Notes: generated from the sequence alone by a model not told the origin. Positions 1 through 5,302 are shown, counted from the first letter of the stretch. The stretch is 6,233 bases of DNA from Chroococcidiopsidaceae cyanobacterium CP_BM_RX_35 (GCA_019242465.1 JAFAVL010000220.1:1-6233); one strand, 5' to 3'. Numbers and translations: made by a program.

Positions 1-254
1 CCCATATCAGTGATGATGGCAATATCGACTGCTGCCGAAATGGTATTAGTGCGATCGGGTAAGATACCAATAGTTAAGCCATTAGCTGCCTTTGCCCCAG
101 CACTGGCAGCATCCATCACACCAACATTTCTACCGCCAGTCAGCAAAACCCAACCCTGGAGGGCGATCAGTTGACCTAATTCACGCGCATTTTTTAGGTC
201 AGTTGCTGTAGCATTATCTCCAGGTCCCATCACCCCAACAATAATTTTCCTCAA
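1..254 (-). CDS. LOG-like / TIGR00725 family protein, N-terminal part (3' end outside the window)
   Basis: The minus strand encodes about 84 residues that begin RKIIVGVMGPGDNA and run on to LLTGGRNVGVMDAASAGAK and GLTIGILPDRTN. This is the Rossmann-like N-terminal half of the TIGR00725 branch of the LOG/DprA-like superfamily: a GVMGPG nucleotide-binding loop, a GGR-VGVMDAA turn and a GILP strand. The PGGxGTxxE signature of LOG phosphoribohydrolases would lie beyond position 1, so activity cannot be judged. Some relatives release the base from cytokinin-type nucleotides, but for this branch the substrate is unknown. The start is TTG (252-254), sharing two bases with the UbiA stop (TGA, 251-253). 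An internal ATG at codon 9 would remove the first beta strand. The overlap suggests translational coupling with ubiA. The family call is fairly sure; the function is not. Confidence 0.8.
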   Translation of the reverse strand, partial: MRKIIVGVMGPGDNATATDLKNARELGQLIALQGWVLLTGGRNVGVMDAASAGAKAANGLTIGILPDRTNTISAAVDIAIITDM

Positions 255-1138
255 AACTTGAGCGCCCCTACAATCATGCCAGCAAGTAACAGAAAACCAA
301 TCCAGACGTTTTGACGAAACATCTCGGCATAAGCCGGATTAGGTAGTTGTGGATCTCGGAGTCGGTTACATTGCCAAATCCAACCAAGGGTAGCAAGACA
401 AAGTGCGAACCAAAAGCTGAGATTTAGCTGCATCAGAATACCTAGCCAACCTAGCAGCAAGACAGTACCAACAAAGCAGGTTCCAACTGCAACGGGTACA
501 TAGTCACCAAAGAATAGGGCACTAGAGTTTATCCCAATCTGCCTGTCATCAGAGCGATCGCTCATGGCGTAAACCGTGTCGAAGCCCAAAGCCCAGAGGA
601 CAGTTGCGCCCCAAAGTAACCAGGTGGACAATTCAAGGTGAAGAGTGACAGCACTCCAGCTAATCAAAACCCCAAACCCCCAAGCAATAGCCATCACTAA
701 TTGCGGCACTGGAAACACGCGTTTGGCTGAGGGATAAAAAATAATGACTGGCACCGCTGCTACGCATAGCCAAAAACTCAAAGGATTGAGATAGAGCGCT
801 AGAACCCAAGCGCAGCTCATAGCAACAATTGCCACTACTACACCAACTTTGATCGAGAGGGTACGAGAAGCTAAGGGGCGATTGCGGGTTCTTGTCACCT
901 GCAGGTCAATGTCTCTATCCCATAGATCGTTGATCACGCATCCAGCAGCACTAGTTGCCAAACTGCCTAACACAATGACTCCCACCAATGGTAAAGGCGG
1001 CAACCCTCGTGCTGCCAAAAAAACTGCCCACAGGGCAGGAATCATGAGAATTAACCGCCCCTCTGGTTTGTCCCATCTCAGTAGCCGGATAACCGTTAGC
1101 CAGAGCGGTTCTTCTGTAGGTTCTTGCTGGGTCAACAT
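251..1138 (-). CDS. ubiA: 4-hydroxybenzoate polyprenyl (solanesyl) transferase, UbiA family
   Basis: This is an integral-membrane prenyltransferase predicted to transfer a solanesyl chain to 4-hydroxybenzoate in cyanobacterial plastoquinone-9 synthesis (Synechocystis slr0926, also called plqA, is the model). Counting from the ATG at 1138, the protein has 295 residues, the usual family length, with eight or nine hydrophobic helices. The first Asp-rich motif, NDLWDRDID, is at 70-78, followed by TRNRPLAS. The conserved YPSAKR is at 135-140, and the second Asp-rich motif, DTVYAMSDRSDD, is at 187-198. Both motifs bind Mg2+-diphosphate and both look intact. An in-frame TTG at 1168 would add ten residues (MHLSTVFFQV) but is less likely than the ATG. 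No strong Shine-Dalgarno sequence precedes either start. The gene is divergent from ppx and overlaps the LOG-like gene downstream. Homogentisate or chlorophyll prenyltransferases are less likely given the YAMSDRSDD motif and length. Confidence 0.93.
   Translation of the reverse strand: MLTQQEPTEEPLWLTVIRLLRWDKPEGRLILMIPALWAVFLAARGLPPLPLVGVIVLGSLATSAAGCVINDLWDRDIDLQVTRTRNRPLASRTLSIKVGVVVAIVAMSCAWVLALYLNPLSFWLCVAAVPVIIFYPSAKRVFPVPQLVMAIAWGFGVLISWSAVTLHLELSTWLLWGATVLWALGFDTVYAMSDRSDDRQIGINSSALFFGDYVPVAVGTCFVGTVLLLGWLGILMQLNLSFWFALCLATLGWIWQCNRLRDPQLPNPAYAEMFRQNVWIGFLLLAGMIVGALKF
554..561. repeat. HIP1 octamer GCGATCGC in ubiA
   Basis: This is a perfect HIP1 palindrome. Read on the minus strand it spells most of the Ser-Asp-Arg codons (residues 193-195) in the second Asp-rich motif of UbiA. 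HIP1 is over-represented in many cyanobacterial genomes. Confidence 0.9.
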
Positions 1139-1240
1139 AACTTGAAAAAAGACTGTAGATAGATGCAATTATTCACGTCTTTTAGAATATCGTTATTTAG
1201 GAGTCTGAGCTGGGGAAGCGACCCTGGATAGAACTAATAA
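1139..1240. promoter_or_regulatory. Divergent intergenic region between ubiA and ppx
   Basis: These 102 bp must hold the promoters for both divergent genes unless transcription starts inside the neighbouring ORF. The only -10-like elements I see are TAGAAT at 1183-1188 (plus strand) and TATTCT at 1184-1189 (minus strand), which overlap each other. Neither has a convincing -35 box at 16-18 bp. No Pho-box direct repeat (CTTAACCT type) is visible, so I see no sign of phosphate control of ppx here. That promoters lie here is inferred from gene layout, not from strong motifs. Confidence 0.35.
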
Positions 1241-2899
1241 ATGGTCAATTCAGTTGCAGCTAGTTGGGAGATGCCGATGGCGGTAGAGCAAGACAAAATT
1301 CTGGCTGCCATCGATATGGGGACAAATTCCTTACATATGGTGGTCGTGCGGATTGAACCGGCATTGCCAACCTTTACTATCATTGCTAGAGAAAAAGAAA
1401 CCGTTAGGCTGGGCGATCGCGCTTGCAAAACCGGTGAACTGAAACCTGAAGTTATGGAACGGGCGATCGCTACTTTGCAGCGCTTTCAAGAAATTGCTAG
1501 AAGCTTGAGTGCTAAGTCATCAATTGTGGCGGTAGCAACTAGCGCCGTCAGGGAGGCTCCTAATGGTAAAGATTTTTTACAGCAAATCAAGCATAGATTG
1601 GGCTTGAGTGTCGATCTAATTTCTGGTCAAGAGGAAGCGCGGCGTATTTACTTGGGTGTGTTGTCAGGGATGGAATTCAACAACCAACCCTACATCATCA
1701 TCGACATCGGCGGTGGCTCAACTGAACTGATTCTGGGAGATGGATACGAACCTCGTTCTCTGAGCAGCACCAAAATTGGTGCAGTGCGACTCACAGCGGA
1801 ATACATTACTACTGATCCCATCAGTCATGCCGAATTTCAATACCTAGAAGCTTACGTGCGTGGGATGCTGGAGCGACCTGTTGAGGATTTGCAGGCACAC
1901 CTCCAGCCAATCGAGACGCCGCGACTAGTAGGAACTTCTGGCACGATTGAGACTATAGCAACAATCTTGGCACGAGAAAAGTTAGGTCTAGTCCCCTCAC
2001 CACTGAGCGGTTATCAGTTGCTCCTCAAAGACTTGCGGGAGCTAGTCAGTCGCTTACGTAAGTTGAATAATTCGGAACGAGCTGCTATTCCAGGCATGTC
2101 AGATCGACGCTCCGAAATCATCTTGGCGGGGGCAATGATTCTACAGGAGGCGATGACGCAATTGGGGATTGAGGCACTGACAGTCTGTGAACGAGCTCTC
2201 CGGGAAGGAGTCATCGTTGACTGGATGCTCACCCATGGCTTAATCGAAGATCGGCTGCGCTATCAGAGTTCAGTGCGCCAGCGCAGTGTCTTCAAAACTG
2301 CTCAGAAGTACCAGAGCAACTTGGAATCTGGCGAACGGATTGCTGCCTTTGCCCTTGACCTATTCGATCAAACGCAAGGAATACTCCATAATTGGGGACC
2401 AGAAGCACGAGAACTCCTATGGGCTGCTGCTATCTTACACAACTGCGGTCACTACGTCGGTCACTCAGCCCATCACAAACACTCTTATTACCTCATTCGC
2501 AATGGGGAACTCCTAGGATACAGCGAAACTGAAATCGAAATTATTGCCAATATAGCCCGCTATCACCGCAAGAGCCCTCCTAAGAAAAAGCACGATCCTT
2601 ATCGTAATCTGCCTAGCAAAGAGTATCGACAAATGGTCGAGCAACTGAGTGCTTTGCTGCGCCTAGCTGTAGCCCTTGATCGGCGGCAGATTGGTGCAAT
2701 TGAACATATCCAATGCGATTATCATCCCGATACTCGAGAACTCCATTTGAAACTGCAAGCCTCTAGCCCAGATGATGATTGTGCTCTGGAGCTTTGGAGC
2801 CTGGATTATAAGAAAGGAGTGTTTGAGGCTGAATATGGCGTCAAGTTATTGCCAACTTTAGAAGCGCTTGCAGTGCTGGGCGCAGGGAGTAGGGAGTAG
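1241..2899 (+). CDS. ppx: Exopolyphosphatase / guanosine pentaphosphatase (Ppx/GppA family)
   Basis: This cytoplasmic phosphatase of the actin/Hsp70-like ASKHA fold releases terminal phosphate from polyphosphate. Some family members convert pppGpp to ppGpp. The 552 residues match long Ppx enzymes. AIDMGTNS at 23-30 is phosphate loop 1, SGQEEARR at 128-135 holds the catalytic-region Glu, IDIGGGSTE at 154-162 is phosphate loop 2, and GTSGTIETIA at 231-240 closes the nucleotide-like site. From about 345 there is a C-terminal HD-like domain with AAAILHNCGHYVGHSAHHKHSYYLI spread over 395-419. Its H400-N401 replaces the canonical His-Asp pair, as is common in this non-hydrolytic domain. ATG 1241 was kept. 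ATG 1277 is a real alternative, because GGGAG lies six bases upstream of it and the first 12 residues lack a fold. The last four residues come from a GGGAGTA repeat. Exopolyphosphatase and pppGpp phosphatase activity cannot be told apart here. Confidence 0.93.
   Translation: MVNSVAASWEMPMAVEQDKILAAIDMGTNSLHMVVVRIEPALPTFTIIAREKETVRLGDRACKTGELKPEVMERAIATLQRFQEIARSLSAKSSIVAVATSAVREAPNGKDFLQQIKHRLGLSVDLISGQEEARRIYLGVLSGMEFNNQPYIIIDIGGGSTELILGDGYEPRSLSSTKIGAVRLTAEYITTDPISHAEFQYLEAYVRGMLERPVEDLQAHLQPIETPRLVGTSGTIETIATILAREKLGLVPSPLSGYQLLLKDLRELVSRLRKLNNSERAAIPGMSDRRSEIILAGAMILQEAMTQLGIEALTVCERALREGVIVDWMLTHGLIEDRLRYQSSVRQRSVFKTAQKYQSNLESGERIAAFALDLFDQTQGILHNWGPEARELLWAAAILHNCGHYVGHSAHHKHSYYLIRNGELLGYSETEIEIIANIARYHRKSPPKKKHDPYRNLPSKEYRQMVEQLSALLRLAVALDRRQIGAIEHIQCDYHPDTRELHLKLQASSPDDDCALELWSLDYKKGVFEAEYGVKLLPTLEALAVLGAGSRE
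1266..1270 (+). promoter_or_regulatory. Shine-Dalgarno-like GGGAG favouring the internal ppx start at 1277
   Basis: GGGAG lies six bases before ATG 1277 (protein starting MAVEQDKI) and directly abuts ATG 1271. ATG 1241 has no comparable purine-rich stretch in its last 12 bases. The motif therefore argues for a Ppx 12 residues shorter. Against this, the open frame with an ATG at 1241 is also plausible, and SD motifs are often absent in cyanobacteria. Confidence 0.35.
1413..1420. repeat. HIP1 octamer GCGATCGC in ppx (first copy)
   Basis: This perfect HIP1 site encodes part of Gly-Asp-Arg at Ppx residues 58-60. A second copy lies 50 bp downstream, an unusually close pair. Confidence 0.9.
1463..1470. 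repeat. HIP1 octamer GCGATCGC in ppx (second copy)
   Basis: This perfect HIP1 site is read in a different codon phase from the first ppx copy, as Ala-Ile-Ala at residues 75-77. The two sites are conserved as DNA words rather than as a repeated peptide. Confidence 0.9.
2885..2898 (+). repeat. Tandem heptamer (GGGAGTA)x2 at the end of ppx
   Basis: Two exact GGGAGTA units (2885-2891 and 2892-2898) resemble the short tandemly repeated heptamers (STRR type) scattered in cyanobacterial genomes. They encode the last residues of Ppx, Gly-Ser-Arg-Glu, and most of its TAG stop. With only two units, chance is possible. Confidence 0.4.
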
Positions 2900-2904
2900 A
2901 CCTG

Positions 2905-3198
2905 CTAGTTGTCGCGCAGGCTTTGATAGCGATAGAACGTATAAGTATCAAACAGCGCCCCGACAAGGCTGCAAGTTATACCAATCACGCCTAGCCCGCG
3001 GAAGGGATTGCCGCTACCAAAGATGGCTAGGAATAGTTGAATCTGCTTAGCTACCGACTGCGCAATTGCTTCTATCCCAGGAATATAGCTAATCATCACT
3101 AGACCGATCAGTACACCTCCAAGTAGCACGACGGGAGCAATAAAGCTCAAGACAATCGTCAATAACACTGAGCGGAGGAAGTTAGGCAGGATGCTCAT
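2905..3198 (-). CDS. Small two-helix membrane protein, conserved hypothetical
   Basis: This gene encodes 97 residues starting MSILPNFLRSVLLTIVLSF. It has two hydrophobic segments, at about 9-38 (rich in Val, Leu, Ile and Gly) and 66-86 (LGVIGITCSLVGALFDTYTF), with a connecting stretch containing SGNPFRG. The C-terminus FYRYQSLRDN is short and positively charged. From memory, similar proteins occur as unnamed conserved genes in other cyanobacteria, but I cannot assign a function. The ATG at 3198 was chosen because the frame stays open to 3366 but the extra 56 residues are Cys/Trp-rich and unlike a membrane-protein N-terminus. No good Shine-Dalgarno sequence is seen. The gene is convergent with ppx, and the stops are only 5 bp apart. 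Confidence 0.75.
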   Translation of the reverse strand: MSILPNFLRSVLLTIVLSFIAPVVLLGGVLIGLVMISYIPGIEAIAQSVAKQIQLFLAIFGSGNPFRGLGVIGITCSLVGALFDTYTFYRYQSLRDN

Positions 3199-3370
3199 GC
3201 AGTGGGATGTCCCTAGGTCAATTTGGCGCTGGACGTTGAGAGACGTTTGCCACTTTCTACAATAAGAGCAATCGCCTACAAAGCACCAAGTTGACAAAAA
3301 TCTTAAATCTTCATTAAAAGTTTTGTCTACTACTCCAAAGCAATGTAACAGAGGCAGAAACGACAAAGGT

Positions 3371-3384
3371 CAGGAGAAATCCTG
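3371..3384. other. Small hairpin with GAAA tetraloop
   Basis: CAGGA-GAAA-TCCTG forms a 5-bp perfect stem with a GNRA-type loop on the plus strand. No T-run follows on either strand, so it is not a standard intrinsic terminator. It lies between the small membrane gene and the acidic ORF, and is the only structure I find in the gene-free stretch 3199-3456. Confidence 0.3.
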
Positions 3385-3456
3385 CTTGCCCTAGCAGTTA
3401 GAGGGTTTAGGTCAGTTTTTGGCTGTTTATAACCTTTTGTCATTTCTGAGAGAAAT

Positions 3457-3723
3457 TTAAAAAATCATGAAATCTGAACCGAACTCAAACCATTCGTCTT
3501 CAATTTCCTCCCAGGTCATTTCTGGTTCAGAGGCCTCTGACTCTATTTGTGATGCGTCATCCTTGGCTGTCTCTAGCTTTATGCCTGGTGCACTAGCTTC
3601 AACTTCACTACCCTGTCTTGCAGGTTCTGCCTCGGCTTCTTCTGATTCTGTTTGCTTCTTCTCTTGGGTTTTCTCTGAACTAGTTACACAAGCTAGCGTT
3701 CCGTCAATGTTAGATCTAAACAT
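3457..3723 (-). CDS. Acidic low-complexity ORF, hypothetical protein (88 aa)
   Basis: I do not recognise this ORF. Residues 1-16 (MFRSNIDGTLACVTSS) are neutral. Residues 17-70 are mostly Glu, Ala, Ser, Lys and Gln, as in an intrinsically disordered linker. The C-terminus TWEEIEDEWFEFGSDFMIF is acidic and aromatic, a composition more like a conserved binding motif than random translation. There are no signal peptide, membrane helix or PEP-CTERM features. ATG 3723 is the only start in frame. The frame stays open for 18 more codons upstream, to a TAA at 3778-3780, without a start codon, so an N-terminal part may have been lost. No clear ribosome site is present. The opposite strand is also open but gives a Ser-rich complement of the Glu codons, so the minus strand is preferred. 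Coding status is moderate at best. Confidence 0.42.
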   Translation of the reverse strand: MFRSNIDGTLACVTSSEKTQEKKQTESEEAEAEPARQGSEVEASAPGIKLETAKDDASQIESEASEPEMTWEEIEDEWFEFGSDFMIF

Positions 3724-3725
3724 AG

Positions 3726-3736
3726 TGGCATTGCCA
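3726..3736. other. Odd palindrome TGGCA-T-TGCCA just upstream of the acidic ORF
   Basis: An 11-bp perfect inverted repeat begins three bases before the start codon of the acidic ORF (as read on the minus strand). It overlaps a 16-bp sequence shared with ppx. It could be a small operator or chance; there is no other support. Confidence 0.2.
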
Positions 3737-3803
3737 ACCTTTTCCGTTAAGGGAGGAGATGTTTTAAAGTCGTTTATTTACTGATTTTTATTCAGAAAGT
3801 GTT

Positions 3804-3816
3804 TCAGCCAGGCTGA
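3804..3816. terminator. Weak hairpin downstream of the tiny ORFs
   Basis: TCAGC-CAG-GCTGA is a perfect 5-bp stem with a three-base loop, 26 bases past the stop of the second tiny minus-strand ORF. No clean T-run follows, only AACACTTTCTG on the minus strand. It is at most a weak terminator or RNA end structure. Confidence 0.22.
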
Positions 3817-3841
3817 GCTAGAAGCGAAGATGCTTGGACAA

Positions 3842-3913
3842 TCAGTTTTGTTCCCATGCTGTTGACATATTGATCAAAGTTGTGCCAAGTACCGCAGCAG
3901 TCCAAAGAAGCAT
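3842..3913 (-). CDS. Tiny hydrophobic ORF (23 aa), possibly coupled to the upstream tiny ORF
   Basis: The ATG (3911-3913) shares its A with the TAA stop of the upstream 25-codon ORF (TAATG). The peptide begins MLLWTAAVLGTTLINMS and ends TAWEQN. A hydrophobic stretch of about 15-20 residues could cross a membrane once. Two readings fit. It may be a translationally coupled small membrane peptide. Alternatively, the two ORFs may be one 48-residue protein split by a -1 frameshift, since the join reads smoothly as LTYS then MLLW. I do not recognise either peptide. Coding status is uncertain. Confidence 0.3.
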   Translation of the reverse strand: MLLWTAAVLGTTLINMSTAWEQN

Positions 3914-3990
3914 TAAGAGTAGGTAAGAACTCTTGTCAAATCAGACAGTTTATCGTAAAGCGCTCTCGATTTGGATTCGGCAACATCCAT
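3913..3990 (-). CDS. Tiny ORF (25 aa) with promoter and ribosome-site-like signals
   Basis: This minus-strand ORF starts at ATG 3990 and encodes MDVAESKSRALYDKLSDL plus TRVLTYS, an amphipathic, helix-compatible peptide with no known family. Its support is contextual. AGGAG lies ten bases upstream (4001-4005), a second AGGAG is at 4009-4013, and a good sigma70-like promoter lies at 4020-4048, which puts the start of transcription near 4013. It is followed by an overlapping 23-codon ORF. It may be a real small protein, a leader peptide, or the first half of a frame-broken gene. Length alone gives no statistical support. Confidence 0.35.
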   Translation of the reverse strand: MDVAESKSRALYDKLSDLTRVLTYS

Positions 3991-4000
3991 TAGTGCGAGT

Positions 4001-4013
4001 CTCCTATTCTCCT
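4001..4013 (-). promoter_or_regulatory. Two AGGAG ribosome-site-like motifs before the tiny ORFs
   Basis: On the minus strand the leader reads AGGAG-AAT-AGGAG followed by ten bases and ATG 3990. The inner AGGAG is at workable spacing. The outer copy would sit at the very 5' end of the predicted transcript. Confidence 0.4.
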
Positions 4014-4019
4014 ACACCA

Positions 4020-4048
4020 ATTGTAGATAAAAGGTTCAATAGATTCAA
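4020..4048 (-). promoter_or_regulatory. Sigma70-like promoter driving the tiny ORFs (minus strand)
   Basis: Minus-strand TTGAAT (4043-4048, four of six against TTGACA), a spacer of exactly 17 bp, and TACAAT (4020-4025, five of six against TATAAT). This is the best promoter match I find in the window. It predicts a transcript starting near 4013, reading toward the tiny ORFs and possibly the acidic ORF. It is divergent from the acyltransferase gene. Confidence 0.5.
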
Positions 4049-4252
4049 AAAGATTATATATCTATCCTTGTAAATACATATATAACTACAGCGTTATTTA
4101 ACTTTTCTTTATTCTTCTCAACGGTTAAATGTTAAAAAAATATAAAGAAATCTATATCTTCAGTCTCCTGATGGAAAAATCGCTAAAGCCTTTTTAATTT
4201 TTTCCGGTTTCTGTAATTCTAACGAGGCAGAAGTCTAGGCTCGCTACTAAAA

Positions 4253-4282
4253 TTGACTGGTTCTACCTAACTTGTGAATAAA
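4253..4282 (+). promoter_or_regulatory. Candidate promoter for the acyltransferase gene
   Basis: TTGACT (4253-4258, five of six), an 18-bp spacer, and AATAAA (4277-4282, four of six) would start RNA near 4289 and give a leader of about 80 bases. The -10 box is weak, and the AT-rich DNA further upstream offers other options. Confidence 0.3.
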
Positions 4283-4311
4283 CTGGCGACGTTGAACATC
4301 CGAAAAAGGAT

Positions 4312-4330
4312 ACCCATAAGCTTTTTGGGT
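4312..4330 (+). other. Short inverted repeat in the acyltransferase leader
   Basis: ACCCA (4312-4316) and TGGGT (4326-4330) could pair as a 5-bp stem around a nine-base loop containing AAGCTT. It ends about 40 bases before the start codon. The stem is short, so a regulatory role is only a guess. Confidence 0.2.
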
Positions 4331-4369
4331 TGTGGAAAAGTTACCGCAATCCACCACTACTGGTAAATT

Positions 4370-5239
4370 ATGGAAAACACCAAACCAACCAGCTTAGAAC
4401 CCGAACCAAGCCCTATGGCTTCTGATGGTCTAATAAAAAATTTTTACGATCACTTTAGATTGGTTATAGCTAACACGAATAAATTGCGAGAGGAAGTCTA
4501 TAAAATTCGTTACAGAGTTTACTGTCAAGAGCTGAACTACAAGAAAGAAGAGAATTGCTGGAACGGCATGGAGCAGGATATTTACGATCGACGTTCCATT
4601 CATTGCTTACTGATGCATCGGTCAAGTAAAGTCTACGCGGGCTGCGTTCGCCTCATACTTGCAGACCCAGACGCTCCAAAAGTGAGCCGCCTGCCTTTGG
4701 AAAAAGTTTGCTGTCGGAGCTTGAAACCCAACAACTTGCCACATTACTTTTATGGTGAGGTTTCACGTTTGGCTGTGATGGCAGAATTCCGCAAGTGTCA
4801 GGAGGAAACGCAGACAACACCTATCTCTGCTGCAGGCATTAGGTTTACAGAGCAAGAAAGACGCTACTTTCCTCTGATTGTCACCGGGCTTTATTTGACA
4901 GCCGCTAGCATTTCCTTAGAAATTGGGCTTGATAGTGCCTTTACATTAATGGAACCACGGCTAGCTCGCCACCTCAGGCGTTTCGGTATTAAGTTTCGTC
5001 AGATTGGCGAACTAGTAGAATTTCACGGTCAACGCGGACTCTTTCAGATATCACGTTCCGCAATTTTGAGCAGCATGAATGCCAACACGTATGAGTTATT
5101 CCAGACGCTCCGCTCTGAGGTTAGAAGATCTTTGATTCAGTCTGCCCCTAGTCTACTCAGCTACAGAGCTGCTGAACGGAACAGTCCGGAACCTAAAGTT
5201 TACAACGGCACATTGTATGGGCAGTTCGCTGGGCTTTGA
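4370..5239 (+). CDS. LuxI-like, PEP-CTERM/exosortase-associated-type acyltransferase
   Basis: This 289-residue protein belongs to the GNAT-fold autoinducer-synthase superfamily. It matches best the PEP-CTERM/exosortase-associated acyltransferases (TIGR03694 type). The LuxI signature is present in order: R47 and Y51 in KIRYRVYCQEL (LuxI R-x-x-V-F), D70 and D73 in EQDIYD, R94 in GCVRLI, and E130, S132, R133 in GEVSRLAV. The C-terminal half has MEPRLARHLRRFGIKF at 194-209 and HGQRGLF at 219-225, both typical of the exosortase-linked group. It is longer than usual (about 240 aa), with a polar N-terminal extension of about 25 residues and a C-terminal tail from about 240. Seven Cys all fall in residues 52-143. 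Fatty-acyl transfer from acyl-ACP or CoA is inferred; the acceptor is unknown. No exosortase or LuxR receptor lies in the window. ATG 4370 lacks a Shine-Dalgarno sequence; ATG 4415 is an alternative. Confidence 0.85.
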   Translation: MENTKPTSLEPEPSPMASDGLIKNFYDHFRLVIANTNKLREEVYKIRYRVYCQELNYKKEENCWNGMEQDIYDRRSIHCLLMHRSSKVYAGCVRLILADPDAPKVSRLPLEKVCCRSLKPNNLPHYFYGEVSRLAVMAEFRKCQEETQTTPISAAGIRFTEQERRYFPLIVTGLYLTAASISLEIGLDSAFTLMEPRLARHLRRFGIKFRQIGELVEFHGQRGLFQISRSAILSSMNANTYELFQTLRSEVRRSLIQSAPSLLSYRAAERNSPEPKVYNGTLYGQFAGL

Positions 5240-5248
5240 GGCAGCCCA
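5230..5248 (+). terminator. Hairpin overlapping the acyltransferase stop codon
   Basis: TGGGCT (5230-5235), a seven-base loop and AGCCCA (5243-5248) form a GC-rich 6-bp stem that includes the TGA stop (5237-5239) in the loop. No T-run follows, so it is not a classical intrinsic terminator. It may slow polymerase or protect the 3' end. Confidence 0.3.
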
Positions 5249-5302
5249 TTGCACCCTACCTAAACCCCGTACTTTCAGATATATTAGATAAATTGATGGC
5301 TG

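Larger units (their letters stand above)
4049..4369. other. AT-rich gene-free stretch upstream of the acyltransferase gene
   Basis: I see no gene in these 321 bp. The first half is very AT-rich (runs such as GATTATATATCT and TTAAAAAAATATAAAG), which would suit bendable promoter DNA. The second half contains a candidate promoter (4253-4282) and a small inverted repeat (4312-4330). No riboswitch, tRNA, or lux-box-like 20-bp palindrome was recognised. Confidence 0.5.

Noticed and set aside
849..1145. Plus-strand 98-codon ORF inside ubiA
   Set aside because: It lies wholly antisense to a strongly supported membrane enzyme and has no recognisable motif.
2868..3050. 60-codon plus-strand ORF across the ppx/membrane-gene junction
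   Set aside because: It overlaps two supported genes in other frames and is rich in Arg, Gly and Cys with no motif.
3199..3366. N-terminal extension of the small membrane protein to position 3366
   Set aside because: The extra 56 residues are Cys- and Trp-rich and unlike the membrane protein. The ATG at 3198 gives a clean start.
3467..3784. Plus-strand 105-codon ORF opposite the acidic ORF
   Set aside because: It is a Ser-rich complement of the Glu/Ala codons, has no motif or ribosome site, and the minus strand gives a more protein-like C-terminus.
4070..4083. NtcA-like site GTA-N8-TAT
   Set aside because: The last half-site is TAT, not TAC, and no suitably placed -10 box follows. It is expected by chance in AT-rich DNA.
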